In this document: positions 27,935 through 37,392 of the stretch, in pieces
How the letters are laid out: every line of letters starts with the position of its first letter
How positions within the stretch are numbered: position 1 is the stretch's first letter
Assembly (NCBI RefSeq): GCF_000226255.1
Contig: NZ_AGFG01000058.1
Location: forward strand, 17,538 to 81,537
From: Desulfovibrio sp. A2
GTDB lineage: Bacteria; Desulfobacterota; Desulfovibrionia; Desulfovibrionales; Desulfovibrionaceae
Direction of reading: 5' to 3'
DNA: 64,000 nt
The notes under the pieces: model-generated
Seen by the model: the letters and a program-made list of their open reading frames with translations, nothing else
The model's database searches: none
What the model was told of the DNA's origin: nothing
Translations under genes and position numbers: made by a program

Positions 27935-30040
27935 GTGAGCGACCAGAAGGGACAAGACGCCGCAGAGAACATGCGGCGAGGCGCACGCACGGGCCAGGGC
28001 CAGGGGCCGGACCCGAAGGATGCGCACGCCCCCCGGTCCGGGGCCGCGTCACCGGGCCAGGCCGCTGCGGCGAACGGGCCGGAGCATCCCGCCAGTCCGT
28101 CCAGTCCGTCCCATCTGGCAGACCAGGGGCCAGCCTCCCTGCCAGACATTCCCCCGCCCGCCGCGCCGCTGGGGCTTGCCGCCAGCGAGCGCTCCGCCCA
28201 CGCCAGCCCATGGATTTCCCCGGTGTCCACCACCCCTGGCGACCCCGGCGACCCCGGCGACCCTGTCGACCCTGACGCCCCGGACGCGGCGCCCACCCGC
28301 GCCCGCCACGCCGTGCCCTTTCCGCATTCTCCGGCCCCGCTGCCGGATGGCGACGCCGCGCAAAGCTTCCGCGTGCTGGCCGAACACCTGGCCGATTGGG
28401 AAAGCTGGGAGGACGCCAGCGGCAAGGTGGTGTTCGTCACCCCCGCCTGCCAGCGCATCACCGGGTATTCCCTGGAATCCTTCCGCGCCAACGCCCGGTT
28501 CATCGAGGGCATCATGCACCCCGAGGACCTGCCCCTGTGGCGCAAGCACCGCGAGATGGTGGCCTCCGGGGCCGAGATGGTCGAGGTGGAGGTGCGCGTG
28601 CGCACCCAGGACGGCCGCGAACGCTGGCTGGCCTGCACCAGCCGCCGCCTGCACGAGGAGGACGGCGCGCCCGGCGGCATTCGCTTCAGCGGGCGCGACG
28701 TCACCGACCGCAAGATCATGCTCACCCAGATGAAGCACCAGGCCTGGCACGACCCGCTCACCGGCCTGCCCAACCGCGCCCTGTGCCTGGACCGCATCGA
28801 CCGTTCGCTGCACCGCGCGCGGCGAGGTTCGGACAACGTGTGCGCCGTGGCCTTCCTGGATCTGGACCGCTTCAAGGTGGTCAACGATTCCATGGGCAAC
28901 CCCGCAGGCGACCAGGTGCTGCGCGAGGTGGCCCGGCGTCTGGCCGAGAACATCCGCACCATCGACACCGTGTCGCGCCTTGGCAGCGACGAGTTTATCC
29001 TGCTGCTGGACGAGGTGCGCTCGGAAGAAGAGGCCCTGGTCACGGTGCGGCGCATCTGCACCTCGCTGGAACCGCCGCTGGAGGTCGCCGGGCGGCAGAT
29101 CCGCATTTCCGCCAGCGTGGGCGTGGTGGTGAACCGGGGCGGCGGCTGCGCCGACGAGATGCTGCGCAACGCCAACATCGCCATGCACCACGTGAAGGAG
29201 CACGGCGGCGACGGCATCGCGGTGTTCCAGCCTTCCATGCTCGAACAGGCCATGAACCTGATGCAGCTGGAAATCGACCTGCACCGGGCGCTGGACAACA
29301 ACGAATTCTTCCTGGTCTACCAGCCCATCATGTCGCTGCACGACCGCAAGCTGACCGGGTTCGAGGCGCTGGTGCGCTGGAACCACCCGGAGCGCGGCAT
29401 CGTGGGGCCGTCGGAGTTCATTCCCGTCTCCGAGTCCACCGGGCAGATCCACCAGGTGGGCCGCTGGGTGCTGGCCGAGGCGTGCCGCGCGCTGGCCGCC
29501 TGGCGCAAGCAGCAGGCCTCCATGCGAGGCGTGGTCATGCACGTCAACCTTTCGGCGCGGCAGCTTTCGCAGCCGGGCCTTGTGGAGCAGGTGGCCGCCG
29601 TGCTGCGCGAAACGGGCCTGCCCGCACGCTGCCTGAAGCTGGAAGTGACCGAGACCATGCTGATGGAGAACCCGGACTACGCCAACCTGGTCTTGCGCAG
29701 GCTGAAGGAGATCGGTGTGCGGCTGTGCATCGACGATTTCGGCACCGGGTATTCCTCGCTCAGCTACCTGCAGCAGTTCCCCATCGACACCCTGAAGGTG
29801 GACCAGAGCTTCGTGGCGCGCATGTGCCGCGAGCCGGGGCATTTCAAGATCGTGCAGGCCGTGGTGGCGCTGGCGCACAGCCTTGGCCTGGACGTGGTGG
29901 CCGAAGGCGTGGAGGAAGAGGAGCAGCGCATCATGCTCTCCGAACTTTCGTGCGAAGGCGGCCAGGGCTACCTGTTCTCGCGCCCCATGCCGGGCGAGGA
30001 CGTGCCCGCCATGTTCGCGGACCGGCCCAAGGGCCACTAG
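27935..30040 (+). CDS. PAS-GGDEF-EAL cyclic-di-GMP protein
   Basis: A 701-residue soluble protein. The first about 145 residues are low-complexity, including a GDPGDPGDPVDP repeat. A PAS domain follows (VVFVTPACQRITGYSLESF ... GRDVTDRK), then a GGDEF domain whose signature is degenerate, LGSDEF instead of GGDEF, and an EAL domain with FEALVRWNHP, VTETMLM, CIDDFGTGYSSLSYL and KVDQSFV. The EAL residues that bind metal and c-di-GMP appear intact, so phosphodiesterase activity is likely; GSDEF may still bind GTP as a regulator. GTG 27935 is the chosen start; ATG 27971 is an alternative. The input signal is unknown. Confidence 0.88.
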   Translation: MSDQKGQDAAENMRRGARTGQGQGPDPKDAHAPRSGAASPGQAAAANGPEHPASPSSPSHLADQGPASLPDIPPPAAPLGLAASERSAHASPWISPVSTTPGDPGDPGDPVDPDAPDAAPTRARHAVPFPHSPAPLPDGDAAQSFRVLAEHLADWESWEDASGKVVFVTPACQRITGYSLESFRANARFIEGIMHPEDLPLWRKHREMVASGAEMVEVEVRVRTQDGRERWLACTSRRLHEEDGAPGGIRFSGRDVTDRKIMLTQMKHQAWHDPLTGLPNRALCLDRIDRSLHRARRGSDNVCAVAFLDLDRFKVVNDSMGNPAGDQVLREVARRLAENIRTIDTVSRLGSDEFILLLDEVRSEEEALVTVRRICTSLEPPLEVAGRQIRISASVGVVVNRGGGCADEMLRNANIAMHHVKEHGGDGIAVFQPSMLEQAMNLMQLEIDLHRALDNNEFFLVYQPIMSLHDRKLTGFEALVRWNHPERGIVGPSEFIPVSESTGQIHQVGRWVLAEACRALAAWRKQQASMRGVVMHVNLSARQLSQPGLVEQVAAVLRETGLPARCLKLEVTETMLMENPDYANLVLRRLKEIGVRLCIDDFGTGYSSLSYLQQFPIDTLKVDQSFVARMCREPGHFKIVQAVVALAHSLGLDVVAEGVEEEEQRIMLSELSCEGGQGYLFSRPMPGEDVPAMFADRPKGH

Positions 30041-30106
30041 CCTCGGTGCCAACGCCGCCCGGCTCATGAAGATTTCCGGCCTCCGGAGGGGCGTCTGCCC
30101 CCATGC

Positions 30107-30139
30107 GGCCCCCATGCGGCCCCCATGCATCGGGAAGGC
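30107..30139 (+). repeat. Three tandem copies of an 11-bp unit
   Basis: GCCCCCATGCG is repeated twice exactly and a third time with one change, in the gap before the hemerythrin gene. Confidence 0.7.
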
Positions 30140-30234
30140 GGCTAACCCCCTTTCGCTGCGGCTCCCCCAAGGTGTATGTTCGCCAGACGCGGGAAGGCCC
30201 ATGCGCCCCGCGCCACGCATCCCAAGGAGCCCTC

Positions 30235-30678
30235 ATGCGTCACGTGGAGTGGTCGAACCGGTTCAGCGTGGGCGTGCCGGAACTGGACGCCCAGCATGTC
30301 CGCATCATCGAACTGCTGAACGACATGGCCGAGGCCGCCGCCTGCCCCGATGACGGCAGCCGCCTGCGCGCCGTGCTTTCCGGGCTGAAGGCCCACGCCG
30401 CCGCCCATTTTTCGGCCGAAGAGTCCGTGGTGCGCCAAGTTGCCCCGGAACTGCTGGCCTTTCACCAGGGCGAACACCTGAAATTTCTTGCGCAGGTGCG
30501 CGAATTCACCCTGGCCCTCGACGCGGACGACCACCCCCCCATGCTGCCGCTGGAGATGTTCCATTTCCTGAAGTCGTGGTTCGAGGACCACATTGGCGGG
30601 GTGGACATGCAGTACGCGGCGCGGCTGCGCCACGGTGGCGTCACCACTCCGGAAGGGCAGCCCGGCGGGCCGGAATAG
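30235..30678 (+). CDS. Bacteriohemerythrin
   Basis: A 147-residue four-helix di-iron protein that binds oxygen. Ligand motifs are ELDAQHVRIIELLNDM (first His), HAAAHFSAEESVV (His and Glu), AFHQGEHLKFL (two His) and WFEDHIGGVDMQYA (His and Asp). The opening HVEWSNRFSVGV is typical. In anaerobes such proteins carry or scavenge oxygen or sense it. AAGGAG lies 6 bases before ATG 30235. It follows the EAL gene by 194 bases and precedes exonuclease III, both on the same strand. Confidence 0.93.
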   Translation: MRHVEWSNRFSVGVPELDAQHVRIIELLNDMAEAAACPDDGSRLRAVLSGLKAHAAAHFSAEESVVRQVAPELLAFHQGEHLKFLAQVREFTLALDADDHPPMLPLEMFHFLKSWFEDHIGGVDMQYAARLRHGGVTTPEGQPGGPE

Positions 30679-30851
30679 CCTTTCCCGGCGGGGCGCACCC
30701 TGTTGCCGGGGGGGGGGCATCGCCCGCGCCGCCCGCCGTCACGCGCATTTCCCGCACCATCGCGCACGGCCCCGCCCGACGCGCCTGACGCGCCTGGCGC
30801 GGCTGACATGGCTGTCGTCATGCCCGTCCATCCGCACACTCCGGAGGATTC

Positions 30852-31631
30852 GTGCTGCTCAAACTGTATTCGTGGAACGTCAACGGCATCCGCGCCCTGA
30901 GCGGCAAGCCGGAATGGAACTGGTTCGCCGGGTGCGACGGCCACATCGTGGGCCTTCAGGAAACCAAGGCCGAGCCGGAACAGGTGGCCGCCGCCCTGCG
31001 AGAGCCCGAGGGCTGGCAATCGTGGTGGCTGGCATCGCGGGTGAAGAAGGGCTACTCCGGGGTCGCCACGTTCAGCAGGGTGCGCCCGCTGGCCGCGCAC
31101 CTGGACATGCCGGACCCCGCCTGGCAGGGCGAAGGCCGGTGCATCCACCTGGAATTTCCGGCCTTCCACTACTTCAACATCTACTTTCCCAACGGCGGGC
31201 AGGGCGAGGAACGCCTGAACTACAAGCTGGGCTTCTACGACGCCTTCCTGAACCACGCCGAAGACCTGCGCCGCCACAAGCCCATCGTGGTCTGCGGCGA
31301 TTTCAACACCGCCCACAGGCCCATCGACCTCGCCCGGCCCAAGGACAACGAGGACGTCTCCGGCTTTCTGCCCATCGAACGCGCGTGGATGGACCGCTTC
31401 ACGGCGGCGGGCTACGTGGACACCTTCCGGCTGGTGCAGGGCGACACGCCCCACGCCTATTCGTGGTGGTCGTACAAGACCCGCGCCCGCGAACGCAACG
31501 TGGGCTGGCGCATCGACTACTTCTTCGTTTCGGAGGAACTGCGCGGCGCGGTGCGCGACGCGTGGATAGACATGCACGTCATGGGGTCGGACCATTGCCC
31601 GGTGGGGCTGGCGCTGGACGTGGACATGTAG
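30852..31631 (+). CDS. xth: Exonuclease III / AP endonuclease
   Basis: A 259-residue Mg-dependent DNA repair nuclease. Conserved parts are LKLYSWNVNGIRA, GLQETKAEP (catalytic Glu), GGQGEERLNYKLGFYDAF, VVCGDFNTAHRPIDLA, VGWRIDYFFVS and MGSDHCPVGL (catalytic Asp-His). It incises at abasic sites, which complements MutM encoded 13 kb away. The start is a GTG with GGAGG 4 bases upstream. Confidence 0.95.
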   Translation: MLLKLYSWNVNGIRALSGKPEWNWFAGCDGHIVGLQETKAEPEQVAAALREPEGWQSWWLASRVKKGYSGVATFSRVRPLAAHLDMPDPAWQGEGRCIHLEFPAFHYFNIYFPNGGQGEERLNYKLGFYDAFLNHAEDLRRHKPIVVCGDFNTAHRPIDLARPKDNEDVSGFLPIERAWMDRFTAAGYVDTFRLVQGDTPHAYSWWSYKTRARERNVGWRIDYFFVSEELRGAVRDAWIDMHVMGSDHCPVGLALDVDM

Positions 31632-31810
31632 CGGCCGCGAGGGCGCGCGGGATTCGCGCGCGGCCGGGGCCGGGGCGCTGCCCGCGAGAAAGGCCCGCGT
31701 CAGGAGCCAGCGCCGGAAGGGGCGCGGCACGCCCGGTTGTACCGGTCGCACCCGTTCGCCCCAGCGAACGTCGGTTCGGTTCGGGGGGCGGCGCGTACGG
31801 AAAATCAAGA

Positions 31811-31842
31811 GGCATGCCCGCCATGATGGTGGCGGGCATGCC
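31811..31842. terminator. Hairpin between convergent xth and a small gene
   Basis: GGCATGCCCGCC and its exact complement GGCGGGCATGCC enclose an 8-base loop. A short T run lies on the plus side and an AT-rich stretch on the minus side, so it may terminate both converging transcripts. It is 179 bases beyond xth and 14 beyond the small minus-strand gene. Confidence 0.6.
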
Positions 31843-31856
31843 CCTTTTCGCGTGCG

Positions 31857-32051
31857 CTATTTCGTGCAGGCGGCCGGAACGGCAACCCCGCCGAGCCCGG
31901 CGAGGATGTGGTTCAGCGCTTCGCACAGGTCGGGCGAGAGGTGCGTGTCGCTGCCAAGCAGCCGCACCACCTCGGTGACCGAGGCGTCGGGCGGAACCGG
32001 AATGCCCGATTCGCGGGCCAGCCGGATGAGTTCTTCGCGTATCTCGCGCAT
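31857..32051 (-). CDS. Small protein of unknown function (64 aa)
   Basis: A 64-residue soluble protein, MREIREELIRLARESGIPVP..., predicted mostly helical, with a central DASVTEVVRLLGSDTHLSPD and a C-terminal AACTK. I do not recognise it. ATG 32051 follows a GAGGGGGG ribosome site, and codon use fits the genome, whereas the upstream open frame is low-complexity. It converges with xth. Confidence 0.6.
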   Translation of the reverse strand: MREIREELIRLARESGIPVPPDASVTEVVRLLGSDTHLSPDLCEALNHILAGLGGVAVPAACTK

Positions 32052-32831
32052 GAGGACCCCCCTCAAGGAAGATATGTCCGCCGGAGCGCCAGCCGGTGCA
32101 GGGCCGACGGTTGGAAGGGACGGCGTGTGGCTGGCGTTGGCTGAACGCCCGCTGGCCATGCCGTGCCGCCCGGCGGTGTCGGGAAGTTTCCCCCCTATCC
32201 GCACCGGCCGCGAATTGCAAGCGCGGGCGCATTCCGCCCGTGGCGGGGTGTGGGGGGGGCACGCCGGGCCGGGGTGCGCCCTCGTGCCCGGTTGTTTGAA
32301 ACCCGCCCGCGTTTCCGCCCACCCGCGCGGCGTAGCCAGACAGGCCGCGCCCATGCCCGTTCCGCGCCCGTTCCGCGCCCGTTTCGTGCCCGTTCCAGCC
32401 TGCTTGCGCCTGTTCCGTCCCTGCTTCTCGCCCCTGCCGTTCCCGGCCCCGGCTGCCTCGCCCTCCTAATTTTTCCGCCAGACCGCGCAAACCCCTTGCC
32501 CCGCCAGCATGTTTGACATGCGGGTGCGTGTCGGCCATAGTCCCCGCACAGGAAAAGGTATGGAATTTGAGTGGTTGGACGTTCAACCCGTCGTCTTGCG
32601 GCGGGGGATGCCAACCCGGACCGTGGCGCGCCCGCTTCGCCGCATGCCTTCCGCCGCCCGGCCTTCCCGCACGCCGGCCCCTTTGGCTGTCCGCCCGCAC
32701 GGTCTGCTCCGTGCGGCGCTGGTCATCGTCGTGCCGTGCGTCCGCTTCCATGCCCCGCCGCCCGTCATCCCCGGCCCGGCTTTGCCCGGCTCTGCCTGGC
32801 TCTGACCGTCTCGCGTTCGCAAGGAGGCTCA
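32052..32831. other. 780-bp gap before the fumarate reductase operon
   Basis: No gene is convincing here. Positions 32347-32400 contain four tandem copies of an 11-bp unit close to GCCCGTTCCGC. A promoter at 32513-32541 is listed separately. The left end (32052-32340) is GC-rich and shows nothing I can name. Confidence 0.5.
32513..32541 (+). promoter_or_regulatory. Sigma-70-type promoter, probably of frdCAB
   Basis: TTGACA, a 17-base spacer and CATAGT. It lies about 290 bases before frdC, giving a long leader without an obvious leader peptide or riboswitch. Confidence 0.6.
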
Positions 32832-33485
32832 ATGGAAACGGACTGCATCGCCCCGGCCCGGCCACGCTCTCGTGCCGACGGCCTGCTTGACTGGGTGCAG
32901 ATGGGCACGGGGGCGGCGCTGGCGCTGTTCGCCTGCATGCACATGATCTTCCTGTCCAGCGTGCTGTTTGGCGCGGGGGCCCTGAACGGGCTGTCCGCCG
33001 TCATGGACGCGCTGCACATCGAAACCCTGGGCGGCATCGGCATTGCCGTGGTGTTCTGCATCCACGCCACCGTGGCCGCCCGCAAGATTCCCTTCAAGGC
33101 CGCGCAGGCCGTCACCGCCTGGCGGCACGCCCGCCTGCTGCACCACCCCGAGACCTGGGCGTGGGTCGCGCAGGTGCTCACCGCGTTCATCCTTGCGGTG
33201 TTCATCACCATCCACATCTGGACGGGCCTTACCGACCTGCCGGTGCAGGCGCTGAAAAGCGCTGTGCGCGTGCAGCTTGGCGGCTGGTTCTGGGTGTTTC
33301 TGCTGGTGCTGCCCGCGCTGGCGCTGCATCTGGTCATCGGGGCGTGGCGCGCCGGGGTGAAGTGGGGCCTCATCACCCGCGAAAACCGTGCGGACATCAC
33401 CCGCAAGGGCCTGTACCTGCTTGGCGGGTTCCTGTGCCTGTCGCTGCTCACCCTGCTGCGCTTCCGGCTGCTGCCGCTGGAATAG
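32832..33485 (+). CDS. frdC: Fumarate reductase cytochrome b subunit (FrdC/SdhC, diheme type)
   Basis: A 217-residue inner-membrane subunit with five helices, as in the Wolinella-type diheme quinol:fumarate reductase. Candidate heme-ligand His residues lie in ACMHMIF, VFCIHATVA, VFITIHIW and LALHLVIG. It passes electrons from menaquinol to FrdB. AAGGAGG lies 5 bases before the start. It is the first gene of frdCAB, with 13-base spacing to frdA. Confidence 0.9.
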   Translation: METDCIAPARPRSRADGLLDWVQMGTGAALALFACMHMIFLSSVLFGAGALNGLSAVMDALHIETLGGIGIAVVFCIHATVAARKIPFKAAQAVTAWRHARLLHHPETWAWVAQVLTAFILAVFITIHIWTGLTDLPVQALKSAVRVQLGGWFWVFLLVLPALALHLVIGAWRAGVKWGLITRENRADITRKGLYLLGGFLCLSLLTLLRFRLLPLE

Positions 33486-33498
33486 GAGACGCACGCCA

Positions 33499-35322
33499 AT
33501 GCAGATCATCCACACCGATCTTCTGACCATAGGCGCGGGCCTTGCCGGAGAGCGCTGCGCCATAGAGGTGGCGGGCGCGGGATTTTCCGTGGTCTGCCTC
33601 TCCCTGGTGCCCGCGCGGCGCTCGCATTCCGTGGCCGCGCAGGGCGGCATGCAGGCGGCCCTTGGCAACGCCATCATGGGCGACGGCGACAGCCCCGACG
33701 TGCACTTTCTGGACACCGTGAAAGGCTCCGACTGGGGCGCGGACCAGGAAGTGGCCCGCATGTTCGTGGAGGCGGCCCCCATCGAAATGCGCCGCCTGGC
33801 CCACTGGGGGGTGCCGTGGAACCGCGTCGTCGCGGGCACGCACACCTACTGGAAGGGCGGCAAGCCCTTCGAGGCCACCGAAAAGGCCGAAAACCACGGC
33901 CTCATCCACTCGCGCGCCTTCGGCGGCACGGCCAAGTGGCGCACCTGCTACGCGTCAGACGGTGCGGGCCACGCGGTGCTGTACACCATGGACAACCGCG
34001 CCGCGCAGCTTGGCGTGACCGTGCATGACCGGTCCGAGGCCGTTTCTTTGATCCACGACGGCGAAACCTGCCACGGGGCCATCGTGCGCTGCCTGCGCAC
34101 GGGCGAGCTGCGGGCGTATCTGGCGCGGGCCACGCTTGTGGCATCCGGCGGGTACGGGCGCATCTACCGCGCCTCCACCAACGCCATCATCTGCGAGGGG
34201 ACGGGCCTGTCGCTGGCGCTGGACACCGGCGTGGCGAAACTCGGCAACATGGAGGCCGTGCAGTTTCACCCCACCGGCACCGTGCCCACCGACATCCTGG
34301 TTACCGAAGGGTGCCGGGGCGACGGCGGCACCCTGCTGGACCGCGACGAATACCGCTTCATGCCCGACTACGAGCCGGACAAGGCGGAACTGGCCTCGCG
34401 CGACGTGGTCTCGCGCCGCATGATCGAGCACATGCGCACCGGCAAGGGCGTGCAGAGCCCTTACGGCGAGCATCTGTGGCTGGACATCCGGCACCTGGGC
34501 GAGCAGCACATCCGCACCAAGCTGCGCGAGGTGGACGAAATCTGCCAGAACTTCCTGGGCATAGACCCGCTGCACCAGCTCATCCCCGTGCGGCCCACCC
34601 AGCACTATTCCATGGGCGGCGTGCGCACCGACAAGACCGGCGCGGCCTACGGCCTGAAGGGGTTGTTCAGCGCGGGCGAATCGGCCTGCTGGGACCTGCA
34701 CGGCTTCAACCGGCTGGGTGGCAACTCTCTGGCCGAAACCGTGGTGGCGGGCGGCATCGTGGGCCGCAACATCGCGGAATTTTTGCAGGGGTACGACACG
34801 GCGTTCTCCACCGCGCACGTGCGCGAGGCGGCGGCGCGGGACGATGCGCGCATCCGGCGCATCGTCTCCGGGGCCGATGGCAAGGAAAGCGTCTACGCCG
34901 TGCGCGAGGCCATGTACGACATCCTCGAACGGGCGGCCTACGTGTTCCGCAACGGCACGGACCTGACCTGGGGCGTGCAGGCCCTGCAAGAGGTGCACGA
35001 GCGGGCGCAACACATCGGCCTTGCCTCCGACGGGGTGGGGGCCAACGCGGAACTGGCGCTGGCCATCCGCATGCCGGGCATGGTGCGGTTGGCGCTGTGC
35101 GTGTGCTTCGGCGCGCTGATGCGCACCGAAAGCCGGGGCTCGCATACCCGCGAGGACTTCCCGGAGCGCAACGACCGCGACTGGCTGAACCGCACGCTGG
35201 CCTCGTGGCGACCGGGGGCGGATTTGCCGCACCTGGAGTACGAACCGGCCACCAGCTATGTCGAGTTGCCCCCCGGTGACCGGGGTTATGGCGGCGGCAA
35301 GATCATTCCGGCAGCTTCCTGA
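33499..35322 (+). CDS. frdA: Fumarate reductase / succinate dehydrogenase flavoprotein subunit
   Basis: A 607-residue catalytic subunit that interconverts fumarate and succinate. The FAD-binding start is LLTIGAGLAGERCAIEVA, and RSHSVAAQGG holds the His (about 43) for covalent FAD. Active-site parts include QFHPTGTVPTDILVTEGCRGDGG, SRRMIEHM and RPTQHYSMGGV, then GLFSAGESACWDLHGFNRLG. The C-terminus has RTESRGSHTREDFPERND. In this operon order (CAB) with a diheme subunit, fumarate respiration is more likely than a complete citric acid cycle. AGGAG lies upstream of ATG 33499. Confidence 0.94.
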   Translation: MQIIHTDLLTIGAGLAGERCAIEVAGAGFSVVCLSLVPARRSHSVAAQGGMQAALGNAIMGDGDSPDVHFLDTVKGSDWGADQEVARMFVEAAPIEMRRLAHWGVPWNRVVAGTHTYWKGGKPFEATEKAENHGLIHSRAFGGTAKWRTCYASDGAGHAVLYTMDNRAAQLGVTVHDRSEAVSLIHDGETCHGAIVRCLRTGELRAYLARATLVASGGYGRIYRASTNAIICEGTGLSLALDTGVAKLGNMEAVQFHPTGTVPTDILVTEGCRGDGGTLLDRDEYRFMPDYEPDKAELASRDVVSRRMIEHMRTGKGVQSPYGEHLWLDIRHLGEQHIRTKLREVDEICQNFLGIDPLHQLIPVRPTQHYSMGGVRTDKTGAAYGLKGLFSAGESACWDLHGFNRLGGNSLAETVVAGGIVGRNIAEFLQGYDTAFSTAHVREAAARDDARIRRIVSGADGKESVYAVREAMYDILERAAYVFRNGTDLTWGVQALQEVHERAQHIGLASDGVGANAELALAIRMPGMVRLALCVCFGALMRTESRGSHTREDFPERNDRDWLNRTLASWRPGADLPHLEYEPATSYVELPPGDRGYGGGKIIPAAS

Positions 35323-35336
35323 GGGGGACCACGCAC

Positions 35337-36080
35337 ATGCAACGCTCGCTGACCTTCAACATCTTCCGCCACAACCCGCAGGACCCGGCGTCCGTGCCGC
35401 ACATGGACACCTACAAGCTGGACGAGACGGACAGCATGACGCTGTTCATCGCCCTGCACCGCCTGCGCGAGGAACAGGACCCCTCGCTGAAGTTCGATTT
35501 CTGCTGCCGCGCCGGGGTGTGCGGCTCGTGCGCCATGGTCATCAACGGGCGGCCCGGCCTTGCCTGCCACACCAAGACGCGCGACCTGCCGGACACCATA
35601 ACCCTGCTGCCCCTGCCGGTGTTCAAGCTGGTGGGCGACCTTGCGGTGGATACGGGCACGTGGTTCCGCGCCATGTACCAGCGCACCGAATCGTGGATTC
35701 ACACCCGCGCGGAATTCGACCCCGCCGCGCAGGAAGCGCGCATGGAAAACGAGGTGGCCAACGCCATCTACGAACTGGACCGGTGCATCGAATGCGGCTG
35801 CTGCGTGGCCGCCTGCGGCACGGCCAACCTGCGGTCCGACTTCCTGGCCCCGGCCGGGTTCATCCGCGTGGCGCGCTTTGCCGCAGACCCGCGCGACCAG
35901 CGCACCGACGCGGATTTCTACGAGATCATCGGCTCGGACGAGGGCATCTTTGGCTGCATGGGCCTTTTGGCCTGCGAGGATGTCTGTCCCAAGCATCTGC
36001 CGTTGCAGACCCAGCTGGGCTACCTGCGGCGCAAGATGGGCCTGACGGTGCTGAAAAGGCTGCTGCCGTTCGGGGGGTAG
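35337..36080 (+). CDS. frdB: Fumarate reductase iron-sulfur subunit
   Basis: A 247-residue subunit that wires heme to flavin. The [2Fe-2S] site is [10 protein letters not shown] plus a Cys in GLACHTK (about residues 56-77). The ferredoxin-like part has [12 protein letters not shown] and [14 protein letters not shown] for the [4Fe-4S] and [3Fe-4S] clusters. GGGGGAC precedes the start by 7-8 bases, and 14 bases separate it from frdA. Confidence 0.94.
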   Translation: MQRSLTFNIFRHNPQDPASVPHMDTYKLDETDSMTLFIALHRLREEQDPSLKFDFCCRAGVCGSCAMVINGRPGLACHTKTRDLPDTITLLPLPVFKLVGDLAVDTGTWFRAMYQRTESWIHTRAEFDPAAQEARMENEVANAIYELDRCIECGCCVAACGTANLRSDFLAPAGFIRVARFAADPRDQRTDADFYEIIGSDEGIFGCMGLLACEDVCPKHLPLQTQLGYLRRKMGLTVLKRLLPFGG

Positions 36081-36418
36081 CAGGGCAGGGCGCGGGCGGG
36101 GATTGGCGCATCCTTTTCGCCGGACCGCACCCCTTTCGCCGGGCCGTTCCGCTTGCGGGGCGGCCCGGTCCCCCTTTGTGGGCCGGGGCTTGCGCTGTTG
36201 TGCGGTTGCGGTGTTGCGTTGCGGGGGTTCCGGTCCTTGGTCACGCGGGCATCCGCACCGGCATCCCGCTGTTGCCGCAGGGCCGCGCCGCTTGCTAGGG
36301 TGGCGAGGCGGCGGCAGACCGGCCCGCCGGTCGCCGCATCCGCAACCGAAGAGAAAGTCAGGAGGAACAGGGCATCCCCCGGTTTCTCCCCCGTTCATAC
36401 CGGACAAAGGAGCCAGAC
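36081..36418. other. Gap between frdB and the fumarase alpha gene
   Basis: GC-rich and low in structure; a TTGCGGTG-type stretch at 36195-36230 is repetitive. No terminator or promoter can be supported, so the fumarase genes may be read through from frdCAB. Confidence 0.35.
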
Positions 36419-37258
36419 ATGCGCCGCATACCGGCGACACGAGTGGTGGAGGAAGTGGCGCGGCTGTGCGTGGAGTGCAACCGCTACCTGCCCAAGGACG
36501 TGCGGTGGGCCTTCAGCCGCGCGCAGGCGGAAGAGGACAGCGACGTCGCCAAGGAAGTGTTCCGGCAACTGCTGGAAAACGCCGACCTTGCGGCCACCAC
36601 CGGCCTGCCGCTGTGTCAGGACACGGGGCTGGCCGTCTTTTTCGTGGAGCTTGGCGAGGACTGCCGCGTGGACGGCATGACCCTGCGCGAGGCCATTACC
36701 GAGGGCGTGCGCATCGGCTATGCCGAAGGCTACCTGCGCAAGTCCGCCTGCGACCCCATGACCCGCAAGAACACCGGCGACAACACCCCGGCGGTCATCC
36801 ACATGGACCTTGTGCCCGGCGACCGGCTGCGCATCGCCTTCATGGCCAAGGGCGGCGGCAGCGAGAACATGTCGCGCGTGACCATGCTGGCCCCCGCGCA
36901 GGGGTGGCAGGGCATCAAGGACTTTGTGGTGCAGCGCGTGCGCGAGGCGGGGCCGAACCCCTGCCCGCCCACCATCATCGGCGTGGGCGTGGGCGGTACC
37001 TTCGACTACGCGCCCATCCTGGCCAAGAAGGCGCTGCTGCGCCCGCTGACGGACATCCACCCCGACCCGGACATGGCCGCCAGGGAAGCGGAACTGCTGG
37101 CCGCCATCAACGAACTGGGCATCGGCCCCATGGGCCTTGGCGGCAAGACCACCTGCCTTGGCGTGAAGATGGCCTTTGCCCCGTGCCATCTGGCCAGCCT
37201 GCCGCTGGCCGTGAACGTGCAGTGCCATTCGGCCCGGCACGGCGAGATAGAACTGTAG
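36419..37258 (+). CDS. fumA: Class I fumarase, alpha subunit (N-terminal domain type)
   Basis: A 279-residue subunit of the two-subunit [4Fe-4S] hydratase that interconverts fumarate and malate. Motifs are [38 protein letters not shown] and [13 protein letters not shown]; the Cys residues in these segments are expected to hold the cluster. It could in principle be an L-tartrate dehydratase subunit, but its position after frdCAB favours fumarase: malate to fumarate to succinate. AAAGGAG lies 6 bases before the start. The beta gene follows after 134 bases. Confidence 0.92.
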   Translation: MRRIPATRVVEEVARLCVECNRYLPKDVRWAFSRAQAEEDSDVAKEVFRQLLENADLAATTGLPLCQDTGLAVFFVELGEDCRVDGMTLREAITEGVRIGYAEGYLRKSACDPMTRKNTGDNTPAVIHMDLVPGDRLRIAFMAKGGGSENMSRVTMLAPAQGWQGIKDFVVQRVREAGPNPCPPTIIGVGVGGTFDYAPILAKKALLRPLTDIHPDPDMAAREAELLAAINELGIGPMGLGGKTTCLGVKMAFAPCHLASLPLAVNVQCHSARHGEIEL

Positions 37259-37392
37259 CAAGGGCTGCGGAGCGGGCCGGGAGCCGGGCGGAAGCGCCGC
37301 AACCCGGCGGACGCTTTCCGGCAAGTGGTCGGCAAGCTGTGCAACCGTTGCGGACCTGCTCCGGGCATGTACGGAAATACAAGGAATCAGAT

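Noticed and set aside
30098..30139. CRISPR-like short repeats
   Set aside because: The 11-bp units are directly adjacent without spacers, so they are a simple tandem repeat; no cas genes are present.
32571..33485. Longer N-terminus for FrdC beginning at 32571
   Set aside because: The additional residues are Arg/Pro-rich and the start at 32832 has an AAGGAGG site and matches the normal family start.
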